NCBI GenBank assembly: GCA_023101885.1
Contig: JALPQD010000125.1
Coordinates: 3,641,140-3,705,139 of the forward strand
Reading direction: 5' to 3'
Length of the DNA: 64,000 nucleotides
From: Typhlomys cinereus
Taxonomy: Eukaryota; Chordata; Mammalia; Rodentia; Platacanthomyidae
Shown here: one piece after another, positions 24,136 to 35,056 of the stretch
How positions within the stretch are numbered: the first letter of the stretch is position 1
How the letters are laid out: each line of letters starts with the position of its first letter
Position numbers and translations under genes: made by a program
Notes under the pieces: generated by a model
The model's input: only the letters and a program-made list of their open reading frames with translations
Told to the model about the DNA's origin: nothing
Databases searched by the model: none

Positions 24136-25698
24136 ATGGCACGGGCTAGGGAAGAAGCAGGAGACAGCCAGCTGGTGTCTGGTCGGGAGCCATCGCGTAT
24201 CATCCGAGTGTCTGTCAAGACCCCACAGGACTGTCAGGAATTTTTGCTGGCAGAAAACAGCAGTGTCTGCCACTTCAAGAAGCAGATCTCCAAACACTTG
24301 CACTGTGACCCTGACCGACTGGTGCTCATCTTCACGGGAAAGATCCTCCGGGATCAAGATGTCCTGAGCCAGCGAGGCATCCTTGACGGCTCTACGGTGC
24401 ACGTGGTGGTGCGGACTCGGTTGAAAGGCTCGGTCGGTCGGGGAACTCAGCCAGGTCCCACGGGCCCTTGCACCCAGCCGCGTTTGGAACCATCCGCCTC
24501 TGACACTAGCCTCGGGGTGCTAGCTAAGCTGGGTCGGCTGGCCCGGAGCTCACCTGATCTAGCCGATTTCTTCTGCCAGTTTGTGCAGCTGCTGACCACC
24601 GCGCCCGAGTCTGTGGCGCAGTTCTTGGAAGATCCTGTCATTCAAAGCCTGGCCGCTGAGAAACAGACCAGTAGCGGCCACGCTCCTGAATCCTCGAAGC
24701 CGGGACAGAAACGGGAGCCGCCTCTGAAGCCCCTGGAGGCCTTGCAGAAGGCTGCCCCTCAGCACCAGGAACTCCTTCGGGAACACAGGCGGAGGCTGGA
24801 GGCCCTAAAAGCTGTGTCTGGGGGGGACAACGGTATGCGTCCCATGTGCTCCGACGCCCAGCAGCGCATGTTCTCCACTCTGGCTCTGTTGGTGGCCTCC
24901 AAAGGCCACATTTCTGGATCAGAGCCCTGCAGAGGGGAGGCCAATGCTCACGGCAGTTCCAATACCACCTCCGCCCTGCCCACCGCCTCTGCTCCAGTCA
25001 AGCCATTGGTACAAGAGGTCAGGCTGGGAGGAGCTGGTCAGGCCAAGGGCATGATCTCAAATCAGACCAGTTCCGGGTGCAGAGCTGCTATGCTAGACGT
25101 ACAGCCGGGTCCCGATCTCCTCTTCCAAGATGGTCAGCCAGTCGTGGAGAAAGCCCCTTTCACCGGTCAGCTGAGACTTTCGCCTTCTGTTTTGCGCCGA
25201 GCCCTGCAAGTCTTGCAGCAGAATCCAGCCCTGTTACACCAGCTGGCGACTGGCAGCCCCCTGCTACAGCACATGCCGCTCCTTCCCATCCTTACCAACC
25301 CACGAGCCCTGCAGGCATTGCTCCAGATAGAACAAGGTCTGCAGATACTGTCTAGGGAGGTGCCCGAGCTGGGACGCTTCCTACGAGATTCTACTAGATC
25401 ACGTGGGACACGAGGAGCCCCAGAAAATCGAAGTAGGAGACAAGGTCACAGAGAAGACAGCAGACAACCGTCTTGGGCCTTTCTTCAGCTCTTTCACGCG
25501 CTGTACAATGCCCGTTCCCAGTCGACCCAATCTGTACTCTCCTCGGCGTTCCTCACTGAAGGTCGCTACCAGGAAGAACTGGAGCAGCTGAAGGCCCTGG
25601 GTTTTGCTAATCATGATGCAAACCTGCAGGCCCTGATAGCCTCGGATGGAGATATCCATGATGCCATTGAAAGGCTTCTAGGAGCTCCACAGGCCTAG
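24136..25698 (+). CDS. Ubqlnl: Ubiquilin-like protein, UBL-UBA, with eroded STI1 region
   Basis: An uninterrupted 520-codon frame in one exon; human UBQLNL is somewhat shorter (about 475). Residues about 22-95 are a ubiquitin-like domain (IIRVSVKTPQDCQEFLLAEN; LVLIFTGKILRD). Residues 477-518 are a UBA domain with LGF at 488-490 and DANLQALIA after it. A conserved helical block near 385-425 ([20 protein letters not shown]) matches the same block of Ubqln3. The canonical STI1 region is hard to see: only EFLEDP-like remnants near 155-165 remain before a charged segment (LREHRRRLEALKAVSGGDN). It probably acts as a germ-cell ubiquitin/proteasome adaptor, as inferred from the family. It is collinear with Ubqln3 and driven by a tandem CRE. 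Confidence 0.92.
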   Translation: MARAREEAGDSQLVSGREPSRIIRVSVKTPQDCQEFLLAENSSVCHFKKQISKHLHCDPDRLVLIFTGKILRDQDVLSQRGILDGSTVHVVVRTRLKGSVGRGTQPGPTGPCTQPRLEPSASDTSLGVLAKLGRLARSSPDLADFFCQFVQLLTTAPESVAQFLEDPVIQSLAAEKQTSSGHAPESSKPGQKREPPLKPLEALQKAAPQHQELLREHRRRLEALKAVSGGDNGMRPMCSDAQQRMFSTLALLVASKGHISGSEPCRGEANAHGSSNTTSALPTASAPVKPLVQEVRLGGAGQAKGMISNQTSSGCRAAMLDVQPGPDLLFQDGQPVVEKAPFTGQLRLSPSVLRRALQVLQQNPALLHQLATGSPLLQHMPLLPILTNPRALQALLQIEQGLQILSREVPELGRFLRDSTRSRGTRGAPENRSRRQGHREDSRQPSWAFLQLFHALYNARSQSTQSVLSSAFLTEGRYQEELEQLKALGFANHDANLQALIASDGDIHDAIERLLGAPQA

Positions 25699-25843
25699 TG
25701 TCTCTAACTGATGCTCGCAGTTGCCTCCCTGTAAGAAAGGGAGGAAAAGGGAGAAGGGAGGGAAGGCACTTATTTTAGGAATTCCTCCTAGTCGGGTTAT
25801 GAGTACTGGGCAGCCTTTCGTTCACTGCCCAAGCCTGTTCTAC

Positions 25844-25849
25844 ATTAAA
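25844..25849 (+). terminator. Ubqlnl: Candidate poly(A) signal of Ubqlnl (ATTAAA)
   Basis: An ATTAAA hexamer 146 bases after the stop codon, followed at 25867-25882 by a GT-rich stretch (cacgtgtgttgtag). It is a common variant signal, often used in testis transcripts. No canonical AATAAA is closer. Confidence 0.5.
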
Positions 25850-26004
25850 GAAAAGATAACTTGGCTCACGTGTGTTGTAGACTTTGGGGCTGGGTGCGCA
25901 GCGAGAATATCATTGGGAGTGATACTGATAATGTTATTTGGGGACCACACTTTACTAATTTTCAAACCCTTAACTTCAGAATCTTTTTAAGTTTTAAATG
26001 TGTG

Positions 26005-26108
26005 GTGTTGGGGGGCTTGGGAGATGGCTAAGTAGGTAAAGTGTTGGCTGCATAATCATGAAGTCCTGTGTTTGAGTCCCCAGTACTAAGGCAAAGACCT
26101 GGTTTAGT

Positions 26109-26152
<44 letters not shown>

Positions 26153-26270
26153 GAAGGTTGGGGGTGGACACAGAAGGATCCCTAAGGTTGGTGGTCTCCT
26201 CAATCAGAGCTCCAAATTTAGTGAAAGAAACTCTCTAAAACTAGGAAACTGAAACAGAAAGATACCAGTT
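26005..26270 (+). mobile_element. tRNA-derived SINE (B4/ID-like) with (TG)n
   Basis: The head ggcttgggagatggctaagtagg and B-box region gtgtttgagtcccc mark a tRNA-derived SINE. A (TG)n run at 26109-26151 interrupts it. The 3' part reads gaaagaaactctctaaaac. Confidence 0.6.
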
Positions 26271-28058
26271 GGAAGACATTTATGGCACTATTGTTAGTGG
26301 ATGCTGTACCCTACTACACTTTGATTGAGCCTACTGAACTCCTTGTACCCTAAGATTTAATGTAGTCTAGTTTCAGGATAATAAAGTAGCCAACTCCAGA
26401 AGTTTAAGGAGTAGAACTTTCTGAAATGACTAATGAATCCCCCCAACTGTCATTTGTGGTGAAAAACAAGGTCAACATTAGTCAGCAAAAGGAAGTCCTG
26501 AAGAATTGAGCTAGACCCACAGGATACCAGCCCAGAGTGGAGACTGTAAGGATAACCCTCAAGGTATGAGCTACTGGGAGGTCTTTGCTTGTCAGATTCT
26601 TCAGAGAACAGAGGGGGTTGAAAAGCTACTGAAAAACCACAATTGGAGAAGAGAGTCAGGCTAAATATTTTAGCATTCTGCCAATTCTATAAATTTTTTT
26701 TTATACTAACAGTGCCAGAATAAGAGGAAAAGTTTAGCAAATAAGGAAAAATATTGGGCAGCATGGGTGGGTACTCATATCTATGTATCAATATCATGTG
26801 CATCAATCCACATGGTTACACACTGAAAAAATGTCATTGAAACATGAACTAAAATCACACTAGGTAGCAAGGGGGATATCAGACTAGCCTACAGAGAGCT
26901 AGACTATTCTAGATGATAAACTGTTATAGGAATAAATTTCCAGCATCATATAGTAAAGTTAGAAGCACAAAGATTAAATTAACCTTTGCTCAGTAGCAGT
27001 TACCTTCTGAATAGCTATTACATGCCAGTTGTACAACTGGTACACAATGTGTTATACACATATGTATTATACAAAACCATGTAATTGTAGATGTATGTAG
27101 TTGACAGGATGATGTCTATTCACACATAAATGTCAAATCAAAACAAAAAATATGCTAACATGACTTCTTTTAAAGGAAAATACAGCTAAAGTACTTGTTT
27201 TGCCTCAACATACTTAAGAACCAGAATTGTCAATGTTAACTTTTATTGGAAACACAAAAAGAGAAATGCCAGAGAGTGGATCCTTGAAATACTTCCTATG
27301 GTGGGGAACTTGAGGAACTACAACCAGGGGCAGAAATCAACAATATAGCAACTTTTTGTTTCAAGATTAGTGCTTTCAGGTTTATGCTGCCACACAGTCA
27401 AAGTCCATTAGGATCCTTAAAATTAGCAGATAGAAAGCATGTGGATCTTGCCCTGGCACAGAAGAAGGGACAGATTTTATTTCCATGTCTCCAGAAGTCT
27501 AGAATATCAGAGAGAAACAAATCAGGCAATAGTCCATAATTCAATGAAGAAACCTCTGTGTTTTCGTAAGAGGAACTTAATGAATTATTGAGAATCACTA
27601 TCACATCAAGACAAAAATAGGACACTGTCACTGCGGAGTGGGAGGAGGAGAGAGGTAGGAGGGGAAGAGTTACTATGATCCCTTCTTGGCTCCCTGTTTC
27701 TTATGCTCTCTGTGGAATGAATTCAGACAAGACACCCAGAGCATGACATAAAGATAGGCATGATTTATTACAAGTTGAAGTAGGGACATTCTCAAGGAGA
27801 GAGTTTGTAAGAGTCATCAAAGGGGCTATTGCTAGAAGAACAGTTCTGAAGAGGTGAACGTAGACAAGAGCCAGAAAGACCATTGTGCAGATGGAGGTAG
27901 GTTTTACAAGATGGCAAAGTCTCTAGTCCCTAGAAGAGAGGGCTTTTCTTAGGGGGTGTTTTCTTATCTGGATTAACCTTTAGGCCAAGAACGGTAGTTG
28001 TCCCCCTCTTTCCAATTGACTCCAGGAAGATAGTAATCTTAAAAGTACTGTTTCTACC
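26271..28058. other. Intergenic spacer
   Basis: AT-rich, with no gene or clear young repeat recognised. The phrase 'gcatgatttattacaagttgaagtaggg' (27758-27785) could be the poly(A)-signal region of an old minus-strand LTR, but I could not define boundaries. Confidence 0.35.
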
Positions 28059-28468
28059 TGTCATAGTTAGGCACAGGTGTCAACTTGACAGTTGAGGGTT
28101 TGAGCTCTGGGCACATTTGTGGAGAATTAGTGGTTGGGTTGGGCTCAGAACAAACCTGTAGGAGATTGTCTAGCTGATGGGGAAGGCCCAGCCCATGGTG
28201 GGTGGGACGAGGCCCTGGAATAAAATACAGAGAGCTGGCATCTTGTGTCTACTTGGCCAGACATGCTGGTCTGGCAAGTAAGGATCGTCCCTCTCAGCCC
28301 TTTTGTAGAGATGGTGTGGCCAGTTCCCTCAACCTTGGTGTTGGTGTGTGCTCTCCCATCAAGCTGGACTAAGAACTGTAACCAGTAATCATAAGAGAGA
28401 GAAAACCCCTTGTTCCCTTAAGCTATTTGATAGTCGTTTATCGGCAACTATGCAGATGAACTGCGGCA
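28059..28468 (+). mobile_element. Solo LTR, ERVL-MaLR type
   Basis: Runs from TGTCATAGTTAGG to ACTGCGGCA and is collinear with the LTR at 9797-10521. It shares ctagctgatggggaaggccc, acatgctggtctggcaa and ttgttcccttaagct. The flanks are ctacc (28054-28058) and ctact (28469-28473), a 5-base duplication with one change. It has the same orientation as the other MaLR-type LTRs and no internal region. Confidence 0.72.
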
Positions 28469-29553
28469 CTACTCAAAGGTGGAGATATAACTCAGATTCT
28501 ATTTTTTGAGCAGAAATAAAAATCCTGCACTTTCCAGTCCTGGTTTTAGCAGCTGTTGATTGTGAGGGGGGGGGGATCCATCCTCAACGGCCTTCAAGTC
28601 TGATAAGACCTAGCTAGCAACCACACAGAAGAATTTGTGTCTTTTTTCTTTTCAAATCCTGCATATGTATATGATGACTTACATGTAGGGTGTGGTGAGT
28701 GTGCCTGTGTCTAAGGACTGGGAGTGAAGGGGTCAAGATAGATCTGAGATGGCAGCACTGTGGAAGACCATCAGGAGAGCTTTCCATGATTCACCATAGC
28801 CAATCAGTGAAAACTGAATCTAGGTCTCCTTCAGCACACAACAGATCAACTAGACTTAGGGCACATTCAATAAAGCAGGCACTGATGCATACGTAGAAGT
28901 AAGGACTAAGGATTGCGTAGTGCTCCAGCAGTGCGTAGTTCCAGCAGGCTAAGTCATTTATGTATGTTCTGATTGATGAACTTCCCAAAGGCTGAGTTTC
29001 TTTTGAATGCATAGATGGCATCATATACTTGCTTTTTGAAAGAAGGATATTGTGAAAATGGGATTATGGTCCTCAATGAAATATCATCTTGGGAAATCTG
29101 TTTCTCTTGCTAACTGCTAGCCTCACTTCCAACTTCAGCTCTGATTGGGAGTGGGCCTACACTGCTTCCCTTCAGATTGATTTATAAAACTAAGAGCTGG
29201 TGGAATCTCTGATCTGTACCAGGCTACTGAGACTTCCTAGAGATCTAAATCTTAATCTTTATCTTGGCTTCCCCCGGCTTTTCTAAAGTCCTCTGTAACT
29301 TTCTCCTACACTGCTGCCCTGCCCTTTTCTCTCTCCAGTCTTTTCTCTAGTTCTCCGGTGATGTTCTCCTCTGAGTTTCTCTGCATTAAGACATGTGACC
29401 CAGGCCCATGGTGCTTCCTGGTGCACAGTTTTGCCTCTACAGCTAAGTATGGAGCTCTCCATGGCCAGAATGGATACTTTCCTTCTTGTCTTACTTGTAG
29501 ACTTTAGGATAACCCTATTTTCCGGATAAAAGATTCTCCCTCAACCCTATCTC
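28469..29553. other. Intergenic spacer
   Basis: Nothing recognised as a gene. A G10 run lies at 28565-28574. The sequence at 29080-29500 looks single-copy within this window. Confidence 0.35.
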
Positions 29554-29817
29554 TCTCTCTTTTTTAATAATTTGATTTTTTATTCATTCAGTGTATGTGT
29601 GTGCGCGCGCACCAGAGCACTTCAGGAATCATTCTGAATTGCTTCTACCTCCTTTCTGCTTCATTCTGGGATTTCCCATGCTCCACATACCAGGGCTAGA
29701 AGTGGAGGCTGCTGCTGTTTACATCTGGCATTTTTTTTACATGAGACCTGAGATCTGAACTCAGGACTTTCTGCCTCCGAGGCAGTGTCTTCACCCCTGA
29801 GCCATCTCTTCAGCTCC
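29554..29817 (-). mobile_element. tRNA-derived SINE, minus strand, with target duplication
   Basis: Main SINE family, older copy. It is flanked by tcaaccctatctc at 29541-29553 and 29818-29830. The minus-strand head is gagctgaagagatggctcagg. The tail shows GTGTGCGCGCGC on the plus strand. Confidence 0.82.
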
Positions 29818-29830
29818 TCAACCCTATCTC

Positions 29831-31832
29831 AATTGTATGGTTATATTTTCATGCAAATGATCTCATGAACAAATACATATCACATTATATCATATTGTTT
29901 GTGTGCCAAACTCTACAGTGGACATGCTTTTTCAATACTCATCACAAGCATCATGAGGATGTCACATTCATTTGTTAACTCATCAAAGATGATAACATCA
30001 CACCTTTCACCATAGTATGTACTGAGTGTTTATATATAAGGCACAGAACAAATGCCAATTCTCTGATACAGTTTTTTTAAATGAAAATTAACTAAGAAGA
30101 AAATAAACACTTTGGATTATTTTCTTATGTTGTGGGGTTTTTATGTCTAGGTTCTTCTGTTCAGGAGTTGAAAACCAAGACCAGAACATGTGTAGAGGAT
30201 TAAGGCAGAGTTTATTAGAAGAGAGAAAAGAAAGAAACTCACAGATGTGGAGTTTGTGAGGATGAGAGAGTCAAAAAGCATGCGTGATCATGGAATCCAG
30301 GAGGGGCAAGGGATGCAGGTATCAACTACAACCAGTGTGGACAAAGTGCTTTCTTCGTTTCAGCTCCTGCAATAAAACTTCACTAAGGCTGAGCTGGTTA
30401 AGTGGGATGTCCTACTTCATATAGCAAGTTGATTAGGAAGCTGAAATTCAAGCCCCTGATCAACAAGATCCGGAGTTCATATTATTTCAATGAAAAATCT
30501 AGATAATATATGAAATGCTGTCTAGTAAAAGGTGTAATTTTAATTTAATATAGCATACTTTTCTTAACAGCATTGGTGGACTTACATATTTCAGAACTGA
30601 AATTGCTAAAGTGCCGGACAGTCGAAAAACTTGGACTCAGACCAAACCTTAACAAGGGACAACTTTATGACTAAAATGAAGCAGAGCTTAAAATAGAGGA
30701 CTGCAGGAAGGATAGGAGACAGTTCCGTTTCCCAAGGGCACTAAGCATTATTTGAATATTGCAGAATCGTTACATATCATAATAACCCTGTAAAATAAGA
30801 CAATGTTGAGAGATAGAGTTGCTCATAAGTGTTTAGAACAGTTGTTTGCCATTATATTGAATACTTCACATTCAAGGTTTTGTGTTAAATCTTTATGCAT
30901 TTATTAACCTATATATTTCTTACTTCAGTATCAAGGGCTAGATATTGTTATTATGCTCCTCTAGTAACTGGTGAAACCGAGGCATAGATACTCTGAGTAA
31001 CATGATAAAGGTCACAAAATTACTAAGTAGGAAAGTAGACATTCATGTTTACACATTCTGTTGTATGTGTTACACCCTTCTTTCCTACCTGAAATGTGGC
31101 CATGGTGGAATTCAGATCAATGTAAACGTAAAGGGTTTAAACCTTTTTTTTTCTTTCTACTTGGGTTCATGGGAGAGTATTTGGGCTTTCTTTTTTTAAT
31201 TTTTCTACTTTTATAAGCCTCGTGAGTATTCATCCCAGCTTCCCTCTCTCCCCCCTCCCTTTCATCCCTTCTTTTCCTTCACCATTTTCTCCCACTCCCT
31301 TTCACCCTTCCGCCTGCATGCTTCTATGGACCCCAGGGTTCTTTCTGACCTGTCTACTCCTGTGGATGCTCAGGCCTCTGTATTCTATCAGGTTGCCTCT
31401 CTTCAGGCCACCTCACTGATGTGTGCATTTCCCTTCACCCATCCAGCTTTAGACCCAAAGGTTTCCACTGTAAGTGCCCATTCTATGGGTATAATAACAG
31501 CTACCCACAGAGTACTTTGATGTACTATCTTCCTACCTATAGGTTTATTGGCTATCTTCTCCCCCCCCCCATTTTTTATGTGGTTGGACATTTCTTAAGA
31601 TCAGGAACTGACTTGCTCCTTAGTAAATACTAGTTGCTTTTGAGAGAAAAGTCAAAGTATTATCACCTTTCTGGACTATTAAGAGGCCCTCATGAGTCAC
31701 AGGAAAAGTGTTATGTCTAATGTGATCACTGCTGATTTCTCCACTTTGTCTGGTCAATCCTCTTCTACAGAGTTTCTGGTCATGCAAACACAGCTGTCTT
31801 TATTTTTCTTCTCTCCAACTTTTGTTCAGAAT
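29831..31832. other. 3' flank of the Or52d1-like gene, no coding sequence
   Basis: AT-rich single-copy-looking DNA. A pyrimidine-rich part at 31215-31320 (ccctccctttcatccctt) may be the remnant of an old minus-strand L1 3' UTR. An AATAAA in minus orientation (31799-31804) lies 29 bases after the receptor's stop codon and is a possible but unusually close poly(A) signal. Confidence 0.35.
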
Positions 31833-32786
31833 TCATACTGAGCCTTTCCTGAAGCGAAGCAGTCTTAGAAGCCGACTCCGAATCTCCTTGGTTCTAGCTC
31901 CATAGATGATGGGATTGAGCACAGGGGGCACTAGGACGTAGAGGTTTGCCAGGAAGATGTGCACATGCTTGGGGACTCGATTGTGACCAAAGCGGTGAGT
32001 GAGGAAGGAGAAGAAGGCAGGGATATAGAAAACCAGGATGACACCCAGGTGAGAGCCACAGGTACTCAGAGCCTTGTGCTGAGCGTCACTAGACGGAAGG
32101 CGAAAGACGGCACGCAGGATGAAGCCATACGAGATGGCGATGAGGATGGAGTCCAGACCCATGGCCAGCAGAGCCACGGTCAGCCCATAGACAATATTGA
32201 CAGTGATGTTGGCACAGGCCAGTCGAGCAATGCCCATATGCTCACAGTATGTGTGCGCCATGACATGGTGGCCACAGTAGGGCAGCCTCCTCAGCAAGAA
32301 GATGAAGGGGGAGACAATAGCCACACTGCGGAGTATTCCAGCAAAGAGAATTTGGCCTATGACGGTATGGTTGAGGATGGTTGTGTATCTCAGCGGGTTG
32401 CAGATAGCTATGTATCGATCAAAAGCCATGGCAAGGAGAATCGAGGACTCCAGAGCATAGATAGAATGGACACAAAACATTTGGGCCAGGCATCCACCAA
32501 AGGAGATCTCATTAGCATGGAGCCACAAGATGGCCAGCATTTTTGGCACAGTGGTAGAGCTGAGGGCCAGATCAGTGAGAGAGAGAAGACAAAGAAAGAG
32601 ATACATGGGCGCATGCAGGGAGCCGTCTGTCCCAATGATGAGGATGAGAGCAGTATTACCAAGGAGTGCGACCAGGTACATGGCACAGAAAGGAAAGGCA
32701 ATCCAGAGGTGGGCAAACTCCAGCCCTGGGATCCCTGTCAGGAAGAGAATGGCTGGGAGACCATCACTCATGTTGGAGGCTGACAT
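31833..32786 (-). CDS. Or52d1: Class I olfactory receptor, OR52 family, probably Or52d1
   Basis: An intact seven-transmembrane odorant receptor of 317 residues from the chosen start (MSASNMSDG, at 32786). The frame is open to an earlier ATG at 32867 (344 residues), but human OR52D1 is about 318 residues and begins at the equivalent point. An acceptor-like ccaagacag abuts the chosen ATG. From the longer numbering, motifs are LLGN in TM1 (68-71), PMYLFLCLLSLTD (TM2), MAFDRYIAICNPLRY at the end of TM3 (DRY 150-152), SYGFILRAV (TM5/6 start), HKALSTCGSHLGVILVFY (TM6) and PPVLNPIIYG (TM7). An N-terminal NMS glycosylation sequon is present. It couples to olfactory G protein in sensory cilia. The symbol rests on family recognition and locus. 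It stands opposite in strand to the other genes. Confidence 0.85.
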   Translation of the reverse strand: MSASNMSDGLPAILFLTGIPGLEFAHLWIAFPFCAMYLVALLGNTALILIIGTDGSLHAPMYLFLCLLSLTDLALSSTTVPKMLAILWLHANEISFGGCLAQMFCVHSIYALESSILLAMAFDRYIAICNPLRYTTILNHTVIGQILFAGILRSVAIVSPFIFLLRRLPYCGHHVMAHTYCEHMGIARLACANITVNIVYGLTVALLAMGLDSILIAISYGFILRAVFRLPSSDAQHKALSTCGSHLGVILVFYIPAFFSFLTHRFGHNRVPKHVHIFLANLYVLVPPVLNPIIYGARTKEIRSRLLRLLRFRKGSV

Positions 32787-32867
32787 CTGTCTTGGCAGGT
32801 GAAGAGCTCTATCCGAGGCATGAAGTCGTGGCTGCACTGGAACATTAGGTATCTGGTTGATTCCCAT

Positions 32868-35056
32868 AACCTTTTTCTTTTTCTATACTGAAAAAGTTAT
32901 CTGCTATTTGCTCAAGTATCCAGAAAGAATCTTTCACACATAGACTTAATTGTGAAACTTTTTCTTATTTCCTGTGTTTTTCAGCAATGATGTTGGGAGT
33001 ATTATATTTAACACACCATGTTAAGCTAAATATTTATGTACCCAAACTGATACTTGTCCTGACTTATAAGTTGTCCTTCACATCATCTTTAGACCTTTAG
33101 ATTACCTCCTTGTGTCAATATTGCTTACTTTTCTTTGCTAGTGTATTGGGAATCTCCTTTCTTATTTCTTCCTTCTCTATTTTACTATTTGTTCATTTTA
33201 GGGCAAGTTTCCTTGCCTCCCCCGGCCTCCTATTTTTAATGTTTTCAAGCGATCTTTAAACTCTTGTTTTTCATTCTTCCACTGTGTTTCAAAATCTTTT
33301 TTTGGCAGAGACTTCATTATTATGAAGTTGTAACCTATATGACTCATTATTTGCAGAACTTAAGAAAAGTTTCATATATCCAGATTCAGAGTTAGTCTTT
33401 GCATTCCATGCATTGTTCATTAGCATAGCAACTAGGCAAGTTCCTATATCTTTCAAAGAAAAAAATCATTTCGTTTCATATCAGTTCCTAACACTGCAAT
33501 AACTTTATACATTGTATGAATTCCAAGGAGATAAAAGGAACTTTCACATCTTCCTATTTGCATGGAGACTTTCAGTGATGACACTGAATGACATTTGGCT
33601 TACTTAGGCTTGATGCTAGCCTATGGCACTAGGGGAAACAATTGGGAGAGCAGAATCTGGGGGCTTGGTGTCTCCGTATATTCTCTTCAATTCACCTCTT
33701 AGCCTTTTCTTGTATCTGAGTGAGATTCCCAATTATCCTTGTAAAATATCTTTTACTCTGTCAGCATCTATTGATGTGAGGACCAGAAAAAATATCAGGA
33801 TATGAACACATTTCATTTTCCTTTCTTCAGCAAATAGAGTGAAAGGAGGTTGAGCTAGAGTACCGCTCAGTTTCAACGAGGGGCACCTCCCAAACTTGCC
33901 TCAACATCTTTAGTTGATGTTATGATGGCTGAGTTTTTGAGGTCCCCCTACCTGCCAGATCTAGACATCGCAGTACAATAACTCTGAGATCAAAAACATA
34001 CCTGCGTGGAAGGCATCCATTTCCTGGGGAATGTGACGGGTTCGGAGCCTTTGAAGGTGCACTCTGTGGGTGCAATGCTGCTCTGAGTGGAGGCTTATGA
34101 GTGCAAAGCTATGTAGATGGGAGAGATGGGGTAAGGGCTTGAGCCTGAGGTATGCGTGCCCCCAAACAAGCTTCGTTTAGGGAAGTGAAGGTGTGTGTCT
34201 TTGCAAGGTCAGGCGGATGTGGGGTGAGAGAGTTTTGCTTTTTATTTCTGAACTCAGTAAGTGTCTTCACCTCAACTCTGCTCCAGTCCCCTTTAGTCAG
34301 GGGCTGGTAAATGAGGTTATTTATAGATTCTCAGCAATGCTCAGTGAGAACTCAGGTGTCCTCCTTTAGGGATTTGTTGAGGAAGAAAAAGAAAAAAAAC
34401 ATCTTTGCTAACAGGGGGAAGGGGTAAATAATGAAGAATGTCTAGGAACTTTTCAAGCAACATGGAAATTAACTGTGTGACCTGAGCACTTTATTCTCCA
34501 CACTGGTCTGTTCTGTCTTCTTCCTCTGGCTTCTTTGGCTTCTCTTCTGGGATCTTCTAGGATTTTCAGCTATTGTGCTTCACCAGGACCTTTTTGGACA
34601 TGGCTCATTGCAACTGTGGGTTTTATGTCCTGGAGCTGTTCTGGCAGGAAATGACATCATTGCTTTGACCAGATGCCCTGAATCTCATGGCATTAGCCAC
34701 CTACCAAGCCCCCTGTCACGGTGTATTTCCATCAAAATCCTATTCTAGGATCGATGAATTTTTCCTCCTTCATGTTCTGTATCCCTCTCTTTGTCACAGC
34801 AGCTTCTCTCTTAAAAGCAGTTTCAACCAGATGTCTTAAAAATTAATTTATTACTGAAATATGCCTCCATAATAACTTTCAGCTGACATTTAAAAAATGC
34901 CACTAAAAGATTAGATAATATAGACTTTTAAATATATAATATGAAAGTTTAAATAATGCAAAAATAGTTTTCAGTAAATTGTGAATATTGACATTTAAAA
35001 ATTAAACTGTTGTGTAACTTTTTAAAATGGAAAATGGTTTTAAAAATAATAAATGA
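32868..35056. other. Upstream region of the Or52d1-like gene
   Basis: Mostly single-copy-looking DNA with no coding frame recognised. AT-rich homeodomain-type and O/E-like sites would be expected in a receptor promoter, but I cannot single one out. The last 250 bases are extremely AT-rich. Confidence 0.35.
33990..34010 (-). promoter_or_regulatory. Candidate 5' splice donor of a non-coding exon for the Or52d1-like gene
   Basis: On the minus strand the sequence reads ccacgcag|gtatgttt, a near-perfect donor, with the intron starting at 34001. Olfactory receptors usually have non-coding 5' exons 1-10 kb upstream; this one would give an intron of about 1.2 kb to the coding exon. Inference from sequence only. 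Confidence 0.3.

Noticed and set aside
24846..25355. A 169-codon plus-strand frame inside Ubqlnl
   Set aside because: Out-of-frame overlap with the Ubqlnl frame, which has recognisable UBL and UBA domains; the alternative is compositionally odd and matches nothing.
8082..29817. tRNA genes suggested by A-box and B-box sequences in several places
   Set aside because: They are heads of tRNA-derived SINEs with tails and target duplications, not cloverleaf tRNA genes.
31959..32783. A 274-codon open frame on the plus strand across the Or52d1-like gene
   Set aside because: It is antisense to an intact receptor and reads as a low-complexity shadow (many Gly, Asp, Gln) without any family resemblance; the receptor frame explains its openness.
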